Positions 1 through 43,658 of a stretch of 64,000 nt of DNA are shown here, piece after piece. This DNA is from Lepisosteus oculatus (taxonomy: Eukaryota; Chordata; Actinopteri; Semionotiformes; Lepisosteidae), in contig NC_090704.1 in the NCBI RefSeq assembly GCF_040954835.1, positions 44,334,979-44,398,978 on the forward strand, written 5' to 3'. A program made the position numbers and the translations under genes. The stretch's first letter is position 1. Every line of letters begins with the position of its first letter. The notes below the pieces were generated by a model. It ran no database searches and was not told the DNA's origin. It saw only the letters and a list, made by a program, of their open reading frames with translations.

Positions 1-159
1 ACCGTCGCACAGTGATTCAGTGTTCAGTCAAATTAAAGATAATGACAACAACAGCAGTAACATCACAATGATATCGAATTTCAGCCTTTGCAGTAGTATA
101 GGATTGTTATTACAATCAGCTTGCGAAATGTCCAGTAAAGCTAAGTCCCTTTTCAGGCC

Positions 160-419
160 ATCAGAGGCCCATGGGGGAATGGGGGGAGGCAAGGGCCACC
201 ATTTTCTTGACCATCTGACACTGGAGGTGATGTGGTCAGCATCACACTCTGGCCAGCCTATTACCTCCGGTACTCATTTGGAAAGTAGGCTGAGTGGACC
301 TGGGAGCTGTCTGGAAGGAGATAGGGTAAGCCACATCACTTGCCCCTATGTGGGATTGAACCCAAGACCTACCTGTCAGGAGCCAGATGCCCTTGCCATC
401 TGAACTACCACGGCTCCGC
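160..419 (-). repeat. tRNA-derived SINE (minus strand)
   Basis: Read on the minus strand, the element starts near 418 with a tRNA-like head. It has an A-box-like stretch (TAGTTCAGATGG, around 395-406) and a B-box-like GGGTTCAATCCC (around 352-363), the internal RNA polymerase III promoter layout of tRNA-derived SINEs. The body runs to about 160 without coding potential. The family name is not known to me, and the inner end is approximate. Confidence 0.6.
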
Positions 420-2095
420 TGAATATACTGTATAGTAGTTTAAGTAAATCGGTTAAGGGAATGGAGAGTTGATTCAAGAACGCAATTTGTTCAAGGGGTA
501 TCCTTGTTCAATCAGTCCTGTAATCTAAACTTCCTCCAAGGATCCTTTACAGGAGAATCTGATAGAAAGTAATGGAAATACAACATCTGGTCTGTTGGAA
601 TTTAGAAAGCTGTTTACATGCATTGCACATGAAACTGTACCTGCCGTATGTTCGACAAGGTTTTTCCACTTGAAACTTCGGAATACAGTTTTTCATTTTG
701 CATGTAACTGTTTATCAGTCCCATCCTGTACATCCTTCCTGCTTTTCCCCGGGGTTCACAGCACCAGGTGATGATGCAGTGGCCCAGCTTTGCACCGCAA
801 ACATTCAACACAGCAGTGGGGAAAGAAGAACAGGTCAGATCAATGCCGACTTGCAAATCAGCACCGCAAGGAAAAACTATGGTACTGTCCCAGGAGGAAG
901 GTTTACTTGAGGAGAGCCGGTCCGGTTATTTGAAATTGCAAATGCCCTTCAGAATATCAGTCAGCCAGTTCCTTTTCTAATATTTGCAGAGTGTGACCCA
1001 TCTCGATGAAGGAAATGTCCAAGTGTAACTGAGTGAAGGTTCACTTCCATTCCATTCTTTTTGCACACCATAGGAGGTTGTCTGGTATTTATTTCCATTC
1101 GAGGAGTAAAACCTTAAATAGGATATATATTTGTATTTTTTAAAACAAGCATGGGTGTCCTGCACATATAGTATCTGTGAAGCTTGTAAAAAGAATTTGC
1201 ACATTGAAAAACAGCAGAAGGGAAAAATAAGTGGAGAAAATTGCAGAGATCCCAAACTGAACACTCTATTAATTCTGAATATTGCAGTAAATAATCGGAC
1301 TCTTCATTACAGAGGCTCAACCTCATGTCCAAACATTATTTTCTTTGGCTAAAGAAGTCGTGTTAAATTGATTAGGAGGTACAAACAGTGCAATGTGTAA
1401 TCCGACCAGCAATCTTTTAAAAAATCGATTGCACCTTAAATTAGACTTACCCTAACAAGCCCTACTTAAAAATCGCAGTCATTCACTGCACACTGTTGGA
1501 TCACATGCTCTAGACAGACTTTTACCTCATTAAGCAGAGATGCAGGACAAACTGGGCATGTTGTCCCCTGATCAAAGGAACTTGCCTGTAAAGGCCTCCA
1601 TTTACTATTAGCAATAACAGTTATCTACATTATGGCAAAGTACTGAAATGAATCATTTCTGAATTTATGTTTAAAGAATAATAATTCACCCTGTAGGTGG
1701 GATGCCACCTGCCTGCCAATATCTTTTGGTTTGACACATAACACTTGTTCTGTCAGTGGTCTCCAAAGGGGACAGTGTTAGTGGGCTGTGAAGGAAGGAG
1801 TAAAAATCACAGTCAATCTGTGCACGCTGTTGGATCACATGCAGCATGACTGCTCTGGATGGACTTTTAACTCATTCATCTAACGGAACACGCCAGCACG
1901 TTCCCCCAGTCAGGTGGGACATGGCCGTGGGTGCAGGTTTGAGCAGAGACGCAGGACAGACTTGGCACGTCGTCCGCTGGTCGCCTGGCCTTCACTGGGG
2001 GCAGATGCGAGGAACTGGGAGCAACAGCGGACTTTCACCAGCTCTACGTCCGCAAGCCGCCACCACAGATCCCCCGGGAGGGGGGACCCGCCGCG
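420..2095. other. 3' flank of the MCH receptor gene, no gene seen
   Basis: No convincing coding exon on either strand. The stretch contains an imperfect direct repeat (about 1470-1565 and 1802-1985). Because the receptor gene is on the minus strand, its 3' UTR should lie in the right-hand part of this interval, but I could not pick a convincing poly(A) signal. Confidence 0.5.
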
Positions 2096-3132
2096 TCAGC
2101 GGACCGCCACAGTGACGGGCAGCCCGCTGTGGGAGAAGTCCCCCAGGAACGGGCACTGCTGCAGGGACTCGGGGACCACTCTCAGGCTGACGCTGCCCTC
2201 CGTCGTGCTGTTGTTGACCCGGCACTCCTTGCTGGCGGGCCGGATGGCCACGACGAGCCGCCGCTTGAAGGTCTCGCTGAGGGCGATGTAGAGGAAGGGG
2301 TTGATGCAGCTGTTGGCGTATCCCAGGCTGATGGCGATGTTGTAGGCGTAGACGAAGGCGACAGTGGGCCTCTGCACGCCCAGATGGGCCAGCTGCAGGA
2401 TGTAGTAGGGAGCCCAGCAGACGAAGAAGGCCAGGCAGATGGCCACCGCCATGCGGGTGACCTTCCGGGTGCGCAGCCGCAGGCTCCTCGGGGGCAGGGG
2501 GGCCACGGAGGAAGACATGTGCTGGAGCATCTTGAAGTAGACAGCGCAGATGACGGCCAGGGGGAAGGCGAAAGCCAGCAGGAACTGGGAGAGGGTGAAC
2601 CAGTAGGCATCCGTGGCGGGGTTGGGCAACAGTAGGGCACAGCCCACAGAGCCGTCACTGAGGGGCATCAGGCCCGCGTACATCCAGACAGGGACGATGG
2701 TCAGGAGGGACAGCAGCCACACCAGGCCGATGACCGCCGCCGCCACGCAGGGCGTGCGCACGTAGTTGGACTGGATGGGGTGGACGGTGGCCAGGTACCT
2801 GTCCAGGGTCATGGCCGTGAGGATGTAGGTGCTGACGATCTGGCTGTTGGAGTCCAGCGCGGTGATGATGGTGCACATGGCGGCGCCGAAGCACCACGAG
2901 CCGTTGCCCAGCAGCTGGTGGATGAGGAAAGGCATCCCCAGCAGGAAGAGCAGGTCCACGATGGACAGGTTGAAGATGAAGATGTCTGGCACCGTTTGCT
3001 TGGCTCGGAACTTGGTCTTCTTCACGATGGTGTAGATCACGATGCAGTTCCCGATGATCCCCGAGAAACAGATGACCCCGAAAATGCTGGGCATGATCAC
3101 ATCGGTATAGGGCGCATGGCCCCTTTCCGCAG
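2096..3132 (-). CDS. mchr1b: MCH receptor exon 2 (seven-helix core, stop codon)
   Basis: Encodes residues 33-377. The acceptor is the cccag just upstream of 3132, preceded by a pyrimidine-rich tract on the minus strand. The last nucleotide of exon 1 plus CT completes an Ala codon, and the frame then runs through VIMPSIFG into TM1. A reading frame starting at the GTG near 3100 is only the exon interior, not a true start. The exon is very GC-rich compared with its flanks. Confidence 0.9.
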
Positions 3133-3986
3133 CTGGGAGGGAGACAGGGAATAACGGGGGTTAACGACGCGCTAAGCACTTCACGGCAGGACCTTGGAGT
3201 TACAGAACACTTGCAGAACTGTAACATTTTCCACATCGCTCAAATCGTTGCATTTTGTGGCTCGGCCGTTCAGATTCCCACTTTAGGTGTTGTTGTTTTT
3301 TTCAGACTGCATTCTTTAGGACATCAACAAAACAAGTCACGAGATACACCACCTGCGGCATTAAAAATGTAAACACCGGGCTGATTCTAGAAGGACCAGT
3401 CCACCCATACAAAACCGGGTAGATAAAACCAGTTGTAAAGACAAAAGGCGGTCGTTCAGTGAAAGAGCCCCCGTGTCTCCCGGGTTGCTAGGTCGAGTCA
3501 GAGACATCGATGCAGTTCAGGACTCCCGGTGCTCAATTCACAAGGGAATCGGCTCGGGGAGATTTGCTAAATGCAGCTTCTTCACACGTTCCTGCGATTT
3601 CAAAGTGTACGAAACGCATTCGTTTCGTAGAACTGGATTCTAATAACTTTGTAAATCGTGAAACCACATTACTGTAACAGGACAAATTCGTCTTTTTTCC
3701 TCTTTCACGCTTTGCTAAAATATTTCACCACATCGCCAAAATTGCTTGTCGAATTAAGCCAGTTCATTCGTCTGCTCACCAATACGTTAAACACTGCTTA
3801 TATAAACGACCTTCTCTCGGTGGAGACCTTGTCAGTAGTTAGAAGAAATGAAATAATACTTTGTTCCAAGTAAATTGGAGCGCTCTTACCTGTCTGGTTA
3901 CTGGAAGAATAATTTTTGGAGACGAGTGATGAGTTTACGTAGGTCATGTTTTCAAGAACGAAAGGTGTGTTTCTTTCAAAACCCAT
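2096..3986 (-). CDS. mchr1b: Melanin-concentrating hormone receptor, MCHR1 type (two exons)
   Basis: Rhodopsin-family GPCR for the neuropeptide MCH, expected in the plasma membrane and coupling to Gi/Gq. Exon 1 is 3986-3890 and exon 2 is 3132-2096; the splice joins GACAG|gtaag to cccag|CTGCGG in phase 1. The product is 377 aa. The N-terminus has four N-glycosylation sequons (N13, N18, N25, N30). Seven hydrophobic segments follow. Visible landmarks are D92 in TM2, C119 and C197 (the usual disulfide pair), D126 in TM3 (equivalent to the amine-binding Asp of human MCHR1), DRY at 143-145, CWAP at 271-274 and NPFLY at 310-314. Stretches such as LLFLLGMPF and FFVCWAPYY match MCHR1 much better than MCHR2. 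No break is seen. The gene is head-to-head with GRB2. The suffix 'b' is inferred from location and is uncertain. Confidence 0.9.
3133..3889 (-). other. Intron of the MCH receptor gene
   Basis: A 757 bp GT-AG intron between the N-terminal exon and the core exon. It has no recognisable repeat or nested gene. Confidence 0.8.
3890..3986 (-). CDS. mchr1b: MCH receptor exon 1 (extracellular N-terminus)
   Basis: Encodes the first 32 residues plus one base, beginning MGFERNTPF and ending SNQT before the donor GTAAGAG. Four NxS/T sequons in 32 residues fit the glycosylated N-terminal tail of MCHR1. The two-exon structure with a short first exon agrees with known MCHR1 genes. The start is inferred as the only upstream ATG in frame. 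Confidence 0.8.
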
Positions 3987-4534
3987 CAGTCTCAGAACTG
4001 TGATCTAGACACAATAACAACGCGTCAAACCAATGTTGTCAAATAAAAATCAGCTACTTCAAAATGCGAAGATACTTTGATGGAAAATCATATAAAAGTG
4101 TGAAAATTCAGCTGATTTTTTACTGTATTGAAAGACTTAGAAGAGCTATAAAATTGAGTCAGTGTCAATATTTTAACCCTTCGTGCCAATTGCTTATTTT
4201 CAATTAGATGCTCTTACATATGATTTGCTAGAATCGCTCCTATCGCTCGTATTAATTTCACGTCAGTAGGAAAGAAAGATGAATATTTCTGCTCTTTAAG
4301 CCTCCTCACCTACTGTTCGATCTGTTGTGCGCACGCAGATCTCAATCCGCACTGAGATGCTCCGAACTACCGATGTTTTGCTTCTGTTCGTCAGGTATTT
4401 CAAACTCGTCAGCCTCTGACGTGTAGCGAACGTGACCGCTCTCTTCACGTCCCGACTCCGTCTAGCGCCTCTCTCCCTGTGACACCCCAGTTCACGTCCA
4501 AGAATGCCACGGCTGTGTCTCAATTCTAGTCTGC

Positions 4535-4617
4535 TCTGATGTCTGTCTTGCTTTTCTTGGGCTGGGCTGCTGTAACGCCTCACTTTCCCGTAATTATGAT
4601 TAATGAAGTCTTATCTT
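4535..4617 (+). repeat. LINE-type 3' tail fragment
   Basis: The sequence reads TGATGTCTGTCTTGCTTTTC, then a CTGGGCTGCTGTAACG core, and ends in a degraded GATTAATGAAGTCTTATCT. A closely similar tail lies at 6520-6607. Endings of the type 'GGGATTAATAAAGT...ATCT' are typical of the 3' ends of fish non-LTR retrotransposons. The family is not resolved. Confidence 0.5.
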
Positions 4618-5504
4618 GAATATAGCGAGGCACTTGAACAAGAAATGTAAAGCTTAAGGTTGCAAATAATGCTTTAGATATAGAAAAAAAAAACAGTAAA
4701 TGAACCGTCAAAATTACATTGATAAACATTTAAATATAAAGATGGTTTATTATGTACTTAAACATTCCGTTAAGGTTAATAGCAACCCTGTTAAATCTAC
4801 TTTTAAGATATAAAATGTGTTCATAGAATTTCCAAGCCCTAATCTGAAGTGATAGCAACTAATTGGTGCCAGACTGTTCACGTTCCTCAGTCTAACTATT
4901 TATGATCAGAATCAAACACGTTCTAGAAATTTTCAAACTCCTGCTTTCTGCTTATCCGAAGGTGTCAGATTCTCAGCACTAAATGCGGTCGCCGCATCAG
5001 CAGGACCGGCGGCGAGTTTTTCCAGCACCACCTGGAAGCAGCGAGTCCTGTCCTGTGTGTCCTTGCCCACAAGGTGGCGCCAGAGGTCAGGGAATAAAAT
5101 CCCAGTTTCTTCACAGGCTTGGCGCTCACCGGCTGTTTCTCCGTTCGCGAAAGAAGTTGTTGTATAATCGCAGGCGGGGAGCGTATTCAGAATTTGTACA
5201 AGACAGGCTCACTGTAGCCTATAAATTAATCATAGTGCATGGTAATTAAAGGGAAATCATGACTTATTTAAGAGTATAGGATTTTAGGAAGAGATCTGGG
5301 CAAGGGCAGCCCCACCGCAAGCACATATCATGAGAACGAGGGGAGACCACTCGGCACATCTGTGTGCTGTGCGTGACAGTAGCTAAGGGATCTGAGCCAT
5401 CCTAGATCAGAGGTCACAAGCTGGATTCCAGGTTAGCCATGGTGTGTTATGCTTTCTCCCCCAACTCGAGCAGTCAATGAGTTGACCCCGCTGTTGTCTA
5501 CTCG

Positions 5505-5900
5505 GCCAGCAGCCGTGTCACACTGCCACACTGTCAACTCGCAACTGGCAGCCGCCTGAAGCTCAACAGGTGCCGGGTCAGTACCTGGATGGGAGACCTC
5601 CTGGGAAAAACGAAGGGTGCTGCTGGAAGGGGTGTTAGTGGGGCCAATAGGGGGCGCTCACCCTGCGCTCTGTGTGGGGCTAATGCCCCAGTATAGTGAC
5701 CTTGCAACTTGTAACAACTTGTAAAAAAAAGGCGCCGTCGTTTGTATGAAATGGAAAACCGAGCGCTTCTTGACAGGAGTGATCATGATCTCCTAATAAT
5801 CCCCATCTATGAACTGGCTCCATCACTCCACGCATTACCTGTAAAGCGCTTTGAGCGGAGAGTCCAGAAAAGCACTCTATAAGTGTAAGGAATTATTATT
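5505..5900 (+). repeat. 5S rRNA-derived SINE, complete-looking copy
   Basis: The head (about 5505-5625) resembles 5S rRNA: GAAGCTCAACAGG matches the 5S A-box region, and CTGGATGGGAGACCTCCTGG matches the intermediate element and C box of the 5S internal promoter. A unique body with TAGGGGGCGCTCACCCTG follows. The 3' end (GTAAAGCGCTTTGAG, then a CCAGAAAAGCACTCTATAAG block) resembles an L2-type LINE tail and finishes in ATTATT. This is SINE3-class architecture, presumably mobilised by an L2-like reverse transcriptase. A second copy is at 53146-53615 and a tail-only copy at 8613-8708. Confidence 0.75.
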
Positions 5901-6519
5901 ACCTATTTTTCTTACACATACCTAGTTTTTTTTCTTAATGCCTTGTACAGCCGACTGCCCACACGCATTCACTTCATTAAAAATAAACTCATCTATAAAC
6001 ACCTCGGAAATGGGTTAAAAACGCTACGGCTGTGCAGGTGAGTAAACAATTGAAACCAGCAATTAAGACCGAGCTCCGGGTCTGATAGGTCTCTTTAACC
6101 CTCCATCTCATGAAGAAGGAAAGGCGTCAAATTGCCCAGTTAAATCAATACGGATAGCAAATAAGGACTCGGGGTGGAAACAAGTTAGCATTTCCACCCG
6201 AGTATCTATAAAAGTCTACTCGGCTGAAGTATTGCTCTGACAGCAATGACAAGGAGCGCGGGAGAGCTGGAATTCGCACTTCCGCAATGAGTCACGACAA
6301 TGAGGGGAACACCTTTAATAGGGATACGAAGATGAAAAGACAGGCGAGATTGTATTATTGTAATATCGTAATATGCATTTGCTCCTCTATGGACAGCATG
6401 TTTACTCCATTGTACTTTTTTGGCAATCAGTGTGTATACACATATTTTATTGTTTTTACAGCGACTATGATCGGCACGTTTTGCACACACCTATGTATTT
6501 ATTTATTTTGTTTTATAAC

Positions 6520-6607
6520 TATTCTGATGTCTGTTTTGCTTGTCTTGGGCTGGACTGCTGTCACACATCCATTTCCCTACGGGATTAATAAAGTATTATC
6601 TATCTAT
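6520..6607 (+). repeat. LINE-type 3' tail fragment ending in (TATC)n
   Basis: Second copy of the tail seen at 4535-4617, here better preserved: CTTGGGCTGGACTGCTGTCA, then CCTACGGGATTAATAAAG and a short ATCT-type microsatellite. It is plus-oriented and abuts the minus-strand L2 fragment that starts at about 6616. Confidence 0.5.
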
Positions 6608-6615
6608 CGAACAAT

Positions 6616-6712
6616 AGTGGAAGGAGACGGTGGAAGGTGGCGCTAAGAAGAGCAGAGGGGTGAGGAATGGAACCAGTTCAGTAAAGGCTTTTCTGAAGAA
6701 GAGGGTTTTGAT
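6616..6712 (-). repeat. L2-type LINE 3' fragment (copy C)
   Basis: On the minus strand it encodes the end of an L2-like reverse transcriptase protein (KTLFFRKAFTELVPFLT) and short 3' sequence. It matches the same region of the longer copy at about 28190-28265. Heavily truncated and non-functional. Confidence 0.7.
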
Positions 6713-6774
6713 CATAGTGACCAAGGCAGCTTCGGAAGCGAGCATGCCCACCGGCCTGGCGGCTATGCTAATCT

Positions 6775-7115
6775 GACGCCCACCCCGCAGAGCCCCCAGC
6801 AAGGGGTCCGAGGCTCCTCCCCCTCACCCCCCGCCAAGCCCCGCCCCAGTCCCGCACGCCGCGGGCAGGTATCGCGAGATCCGGCTCGAGCCGTGAGGCA
6901 GGCAGCGAGCAGGACCGCATCTGGAAGGAAACGGAAATAAATATCGGGATTTTTTTTTTTAACGGGTACAAAAAAAAGAAGAAGAAAGGGGGGGGGGATT
7001 CAGAGAAAGGGTTACAAGTTACTATTCCTGTGTAACAAAGTGTGTATTTCCCAACCCCGAGAACGGTCAAGCTGTGTGTTTGAGCTGGATTCACCCGGTT
7101 AAAGTTGAAGTGGGG
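6775..7115 (+). promoter_or_regulatory. grb2: GRB2 core promoter and candidate non-coding exon 1
   Basis: A GC-rich, CpG-rich block with a GC box (GCCCCGCCCC, 6838-6847) and the palindromic TCGCGAGA motif (6872-6879), both common at housekeeping CpG-island promoters without a TATA box. A strong donor, GTGAGT at 7116-7121, could end a 5' non-coding exon at 7115 that splices to the ATG exon at 9388. The transcription start is inferred to lie around 6880-6950 and was not observed. Confidence 0.5.
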
Positions 7116-7626
7116 GTGAGTTACTGTTTTTTTTTTCTCTCTCTCGTCTCCTGTTATTTTGGCCTGGTGTTTTTTGAAACAGGAAAGACGCGAAGTGTTG
7201 TCTTCAGTTTTTTTTTTTCCGCTCCTGGGGCCTGGGACACAGTCAGCGTCCGAGGGAGGAAACCGAAAACAAGGAGCCCCCTAGAAAGTGGAAGTTTTTT
7301 TTTTAAAGAAAATAAATAGATAAGTCGGGGTGGGGGGAGAGACGCTCCTGACAGACGGCGTGCGGAGCAGCTCTCGGCTCGTCAGCGCTTCCCTTCGTCG
7401 TACCGACGGAGAGGTTATATATATATTTTTTTTTAAAAAAACCCGAGCGTTTCGCCCAGCGAGTGCGACACTTCGCCCCGATGTCAGCGCGGTCGCCCCG
7501 GTGCACAGGCGCCCAGATGTCCCCTCACGGTGCCAGTGCACGGCGAAGTTGGTGTTTGTTTGTTTTCCACCCCTCTTAATCACGAAATCCCAAATCAGGC
7601 CGGTGCCATCTAACGCCAGGGCTCCG

Positions 7627-7662
7627 GTTGTAGTAGTAGTAGTAGTAGTTGTTGTTGTTGGG
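7627..7662. repeat. Triplet microsatellite (TAG)n(TTG)n
   Basis: Runs of GTA/TAG units pass into TTG units just downstream of the candidate GRB2 exon 1. Simple tandem repeat with no further function seen. Confidence 0.85.
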
Positions 7663-8612
7663 GTTTTGAGGGCCATTAGCTAGAAGTGATCTTTGACTTG
7701 AGTGGTTGGTGTTGGCTGTCGAGTCTGCGAGCTACGGCGCAGGGCACAGCTGTTTATTAACTCCCATCGAGGAACCATCTAGAACAAATCCGGCTGGGAG
7801 ACTTCCCTGTCGGGACGGAGGGGGCTGTGCTCGGGTCATTCAGCGCGTAAGACCCTTTTAAACTTAAACTCACGAGTATTTATTCTGGACGAGCGATGCT
7901 ATTCGGTAGCGCAGTGGTTCAGAACGGATGCCTTCATTGGTTTTTCTTTCAACCAACATTTATTTATCGTTGCTGTTGTTTTCAAAAATGTGAATGTAGG
8001 CAGATTTCTTATTTATGTCTAGTCGGGATGTTTCGGGGGTATCGCTGGATCGATCTTTCCTGGCGTTATCGATAGTTTTGTCCAAGTTAATCGACACTTT
8101 GATTTCGAATTTCAATTGATAAATGTCATGAGTGGGGTAGGCAACAAACGTTTATGGGTGTAACTCGGTTGACGAAGTTACGAAAGGGATTACGAAGTTT
8201 GTTGTTCGCGATAAAACGGTAGTCGTGTTAAATAATATTCTTTGGAAGTTGTAAACGGTTGTAAATAAGATCGGGTCAGGTCTCGAGCGTGAAGTTTTAA
8301 GAAAACTGGCGATGGTGGGGTTGGATATTGAGTTGTGGAAATATTAATACCTTGTCTGCGACATTGGCTAGGTTTTCTAATTCTACGAAGAAAAAAATTA
8401 AGCTTTATTGTCTAGATCGATCAGCAATAAAAAAAGTAAAATGCTATACGAGAATTAAATTGCGCACATGATCAAAATACTGACGTCGCGAAGGAAGGTG
8501 GATCGAGACTTCCACGAAAGTTTTCTTAAGATGATGCTTTCCGTATTCTGCGAGACGTCTGCGGTTCAGGGTTTCTGACATTTTAAGAATTTATTATCGG
8601 TGGTGGTGGAGG

Positions 8613-8708
8613 GAATCTCCATTACCTGTAAAGCGCTTTGAGTGGAGTGTCCAGAAAAGCGCTATATAAGTGTAAGCAATTATTATTATTATTATTATTA
8701 TTATTATA
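8613..8708 (+). repeat. 5S-derived SINE 3' tail with (ATT)n
   Basis: Contains CATTACCTGTAAAGCGCTTT followed by GTCCAGAAAAGCGCTATATA, the same 3' end as the SINE at 5505-5900, and ends in about nine ATT units. The 5S head is missing, so this is a 5'-truncated copy. Confidence 0.75.
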
Positions 8709-9006
8709 ATTCGGAAGCAAACGCACAGTTCCTGTACACAAAGGGTTACTTTTTCTTGCATTCTTGTAAGAGCTGACGAATTATGTTTCCATCCTACATT
8801 TTAACGACTGTTTTTTTTCCCTGTTTCTCGGTGTGTGTTTTTAAGTCATAACGGGGAGCATTGACGTTAACGGCAAAACGCGACTGATCCCATGTGTGGC
8901 GCTTGTAGCTTTAAAGTGTTACTTTGTGCCATGTAGCAGACGGAGAGATCAATGCAGTGCATGATTGATAAATATGGAAGCGGCCTGTGGCCTATGCGGA
9001 GGCCGG

Positions 9007-9191
9007 ATTGGTCACTCCGCGGAAGCTGGGCTGATGTGTGATTGGCGCTGTCAACATTCCTGGCGGCTGATTGGACGAGCCGGAGGACTGGGGCGTCCCA
9101 TTGGTGGAGAGCGATTACGTCGGCTCTAATTGGACGTTATAAGCTTGCCCCATCCTGATTGGCTGTCGGGACGCAGTGGGGTTGCGGTTGG
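9007..9191 (+). promoter_or_regulatory. grb2: Periodic array of ATTGG (inverted CCAAT) boxes upstream of the GRB2 ATG exon
   Basis: Six perfect ATTGG pentamers begin at 9007, 9041, 9070, 9100, 9129 and 9158, and a GTTGG begins at 9187. Steps are 34, 29, 30, 29, 29 and 29 bp, and all face the same way. The DNA between boxes is not repeated, so the array is not an obvious minisatellite. CCAAT boxes are the binding site of the trimer NF-Y, and about 30 bp is close to three helical turns. The array lies about 200-380 bp upstream of the exon carrying the GRB2 start codon. It is either an intronic enhancer/alternative promoter or the main promoter. Confidence 0.6.
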
Positions 9192-9387
9192 CTAACTCGC
9201 ATGTCAGCCAGATGGTTTCCTTCCTCTTTTGCTGAGCGTTTGCCTTTCATTGCAAGTCGGATCTCCAGGGCGCGGCTCGATCAAACACTTTTAAATTAGT
9301 CCCTTATTATTATATTTTTGTGCTTTACTGATACTATTTAAATTACGTAGCCTGGGGAGGCTCACTGATGTATCTTTGCCTTTGCAG

Positions 9388-43658
<34,271 letters not shown>

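Larger units (their letters stand above)
3987..6515. other. Intergenic region between the MCH receptor and GRB2
   Basis: Contains the 5' flank and presumably the promoter of the minus-strand receptor, one LINE-type 3' tail (4535-4617) and one 5S-derived SINE (5505-5900). No conserved coding sequence is visible. A TATAAAAG inside a perfect 7-bp inverted repeat lies at 6198-6223. Short reading frames at 4296-4583 (minus) and 6206-6646 look like chance frames or repeat DNA. Confidence 0.5.
7116..9387 (+). other. grb2: GRB2 5' intron / CpG-rich region
   Basis: CpG dinucleotides stay frequent through most of this interval. It contains a triplet microsatellite (7627-7660), a CRE-like TGACGTCG (8481-8488), a 5S-SINE tail (8613-8708) and the ATTGG array (9007-9191). 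Long reading frames at 7281-7683 are translations of the triplet repeat and are not genes. Confidence 0.5.

Noticed and set aside
2129-2635. Long plus-strand reading frames opposite the MCH receptor core exon
   Set aside because: Shadow frames of a GC-rich coding exon; no recognisable domain, and the minus-strand frame encodes an intact GPCR.
4296-4583. 95-codon Arg-rich minus frame
   Set aside because: Overlaps a LINE-type tail and has no recognisable product.
5290-5480. Possible further tRNA-derived SINE before the 5S-derived SINE
   Set aside because: Some A-box-like sequence (GTAGCTAAGGGATCTGAG) but no convincing B box or shared copy in the window.
7281-7683. Reading frames of 117-131 codons on both strands near the GRB2 promoter
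   Set aside because: Contain runs of Thr or Val that are just the translated triplet microsatellite; no homology recognised.
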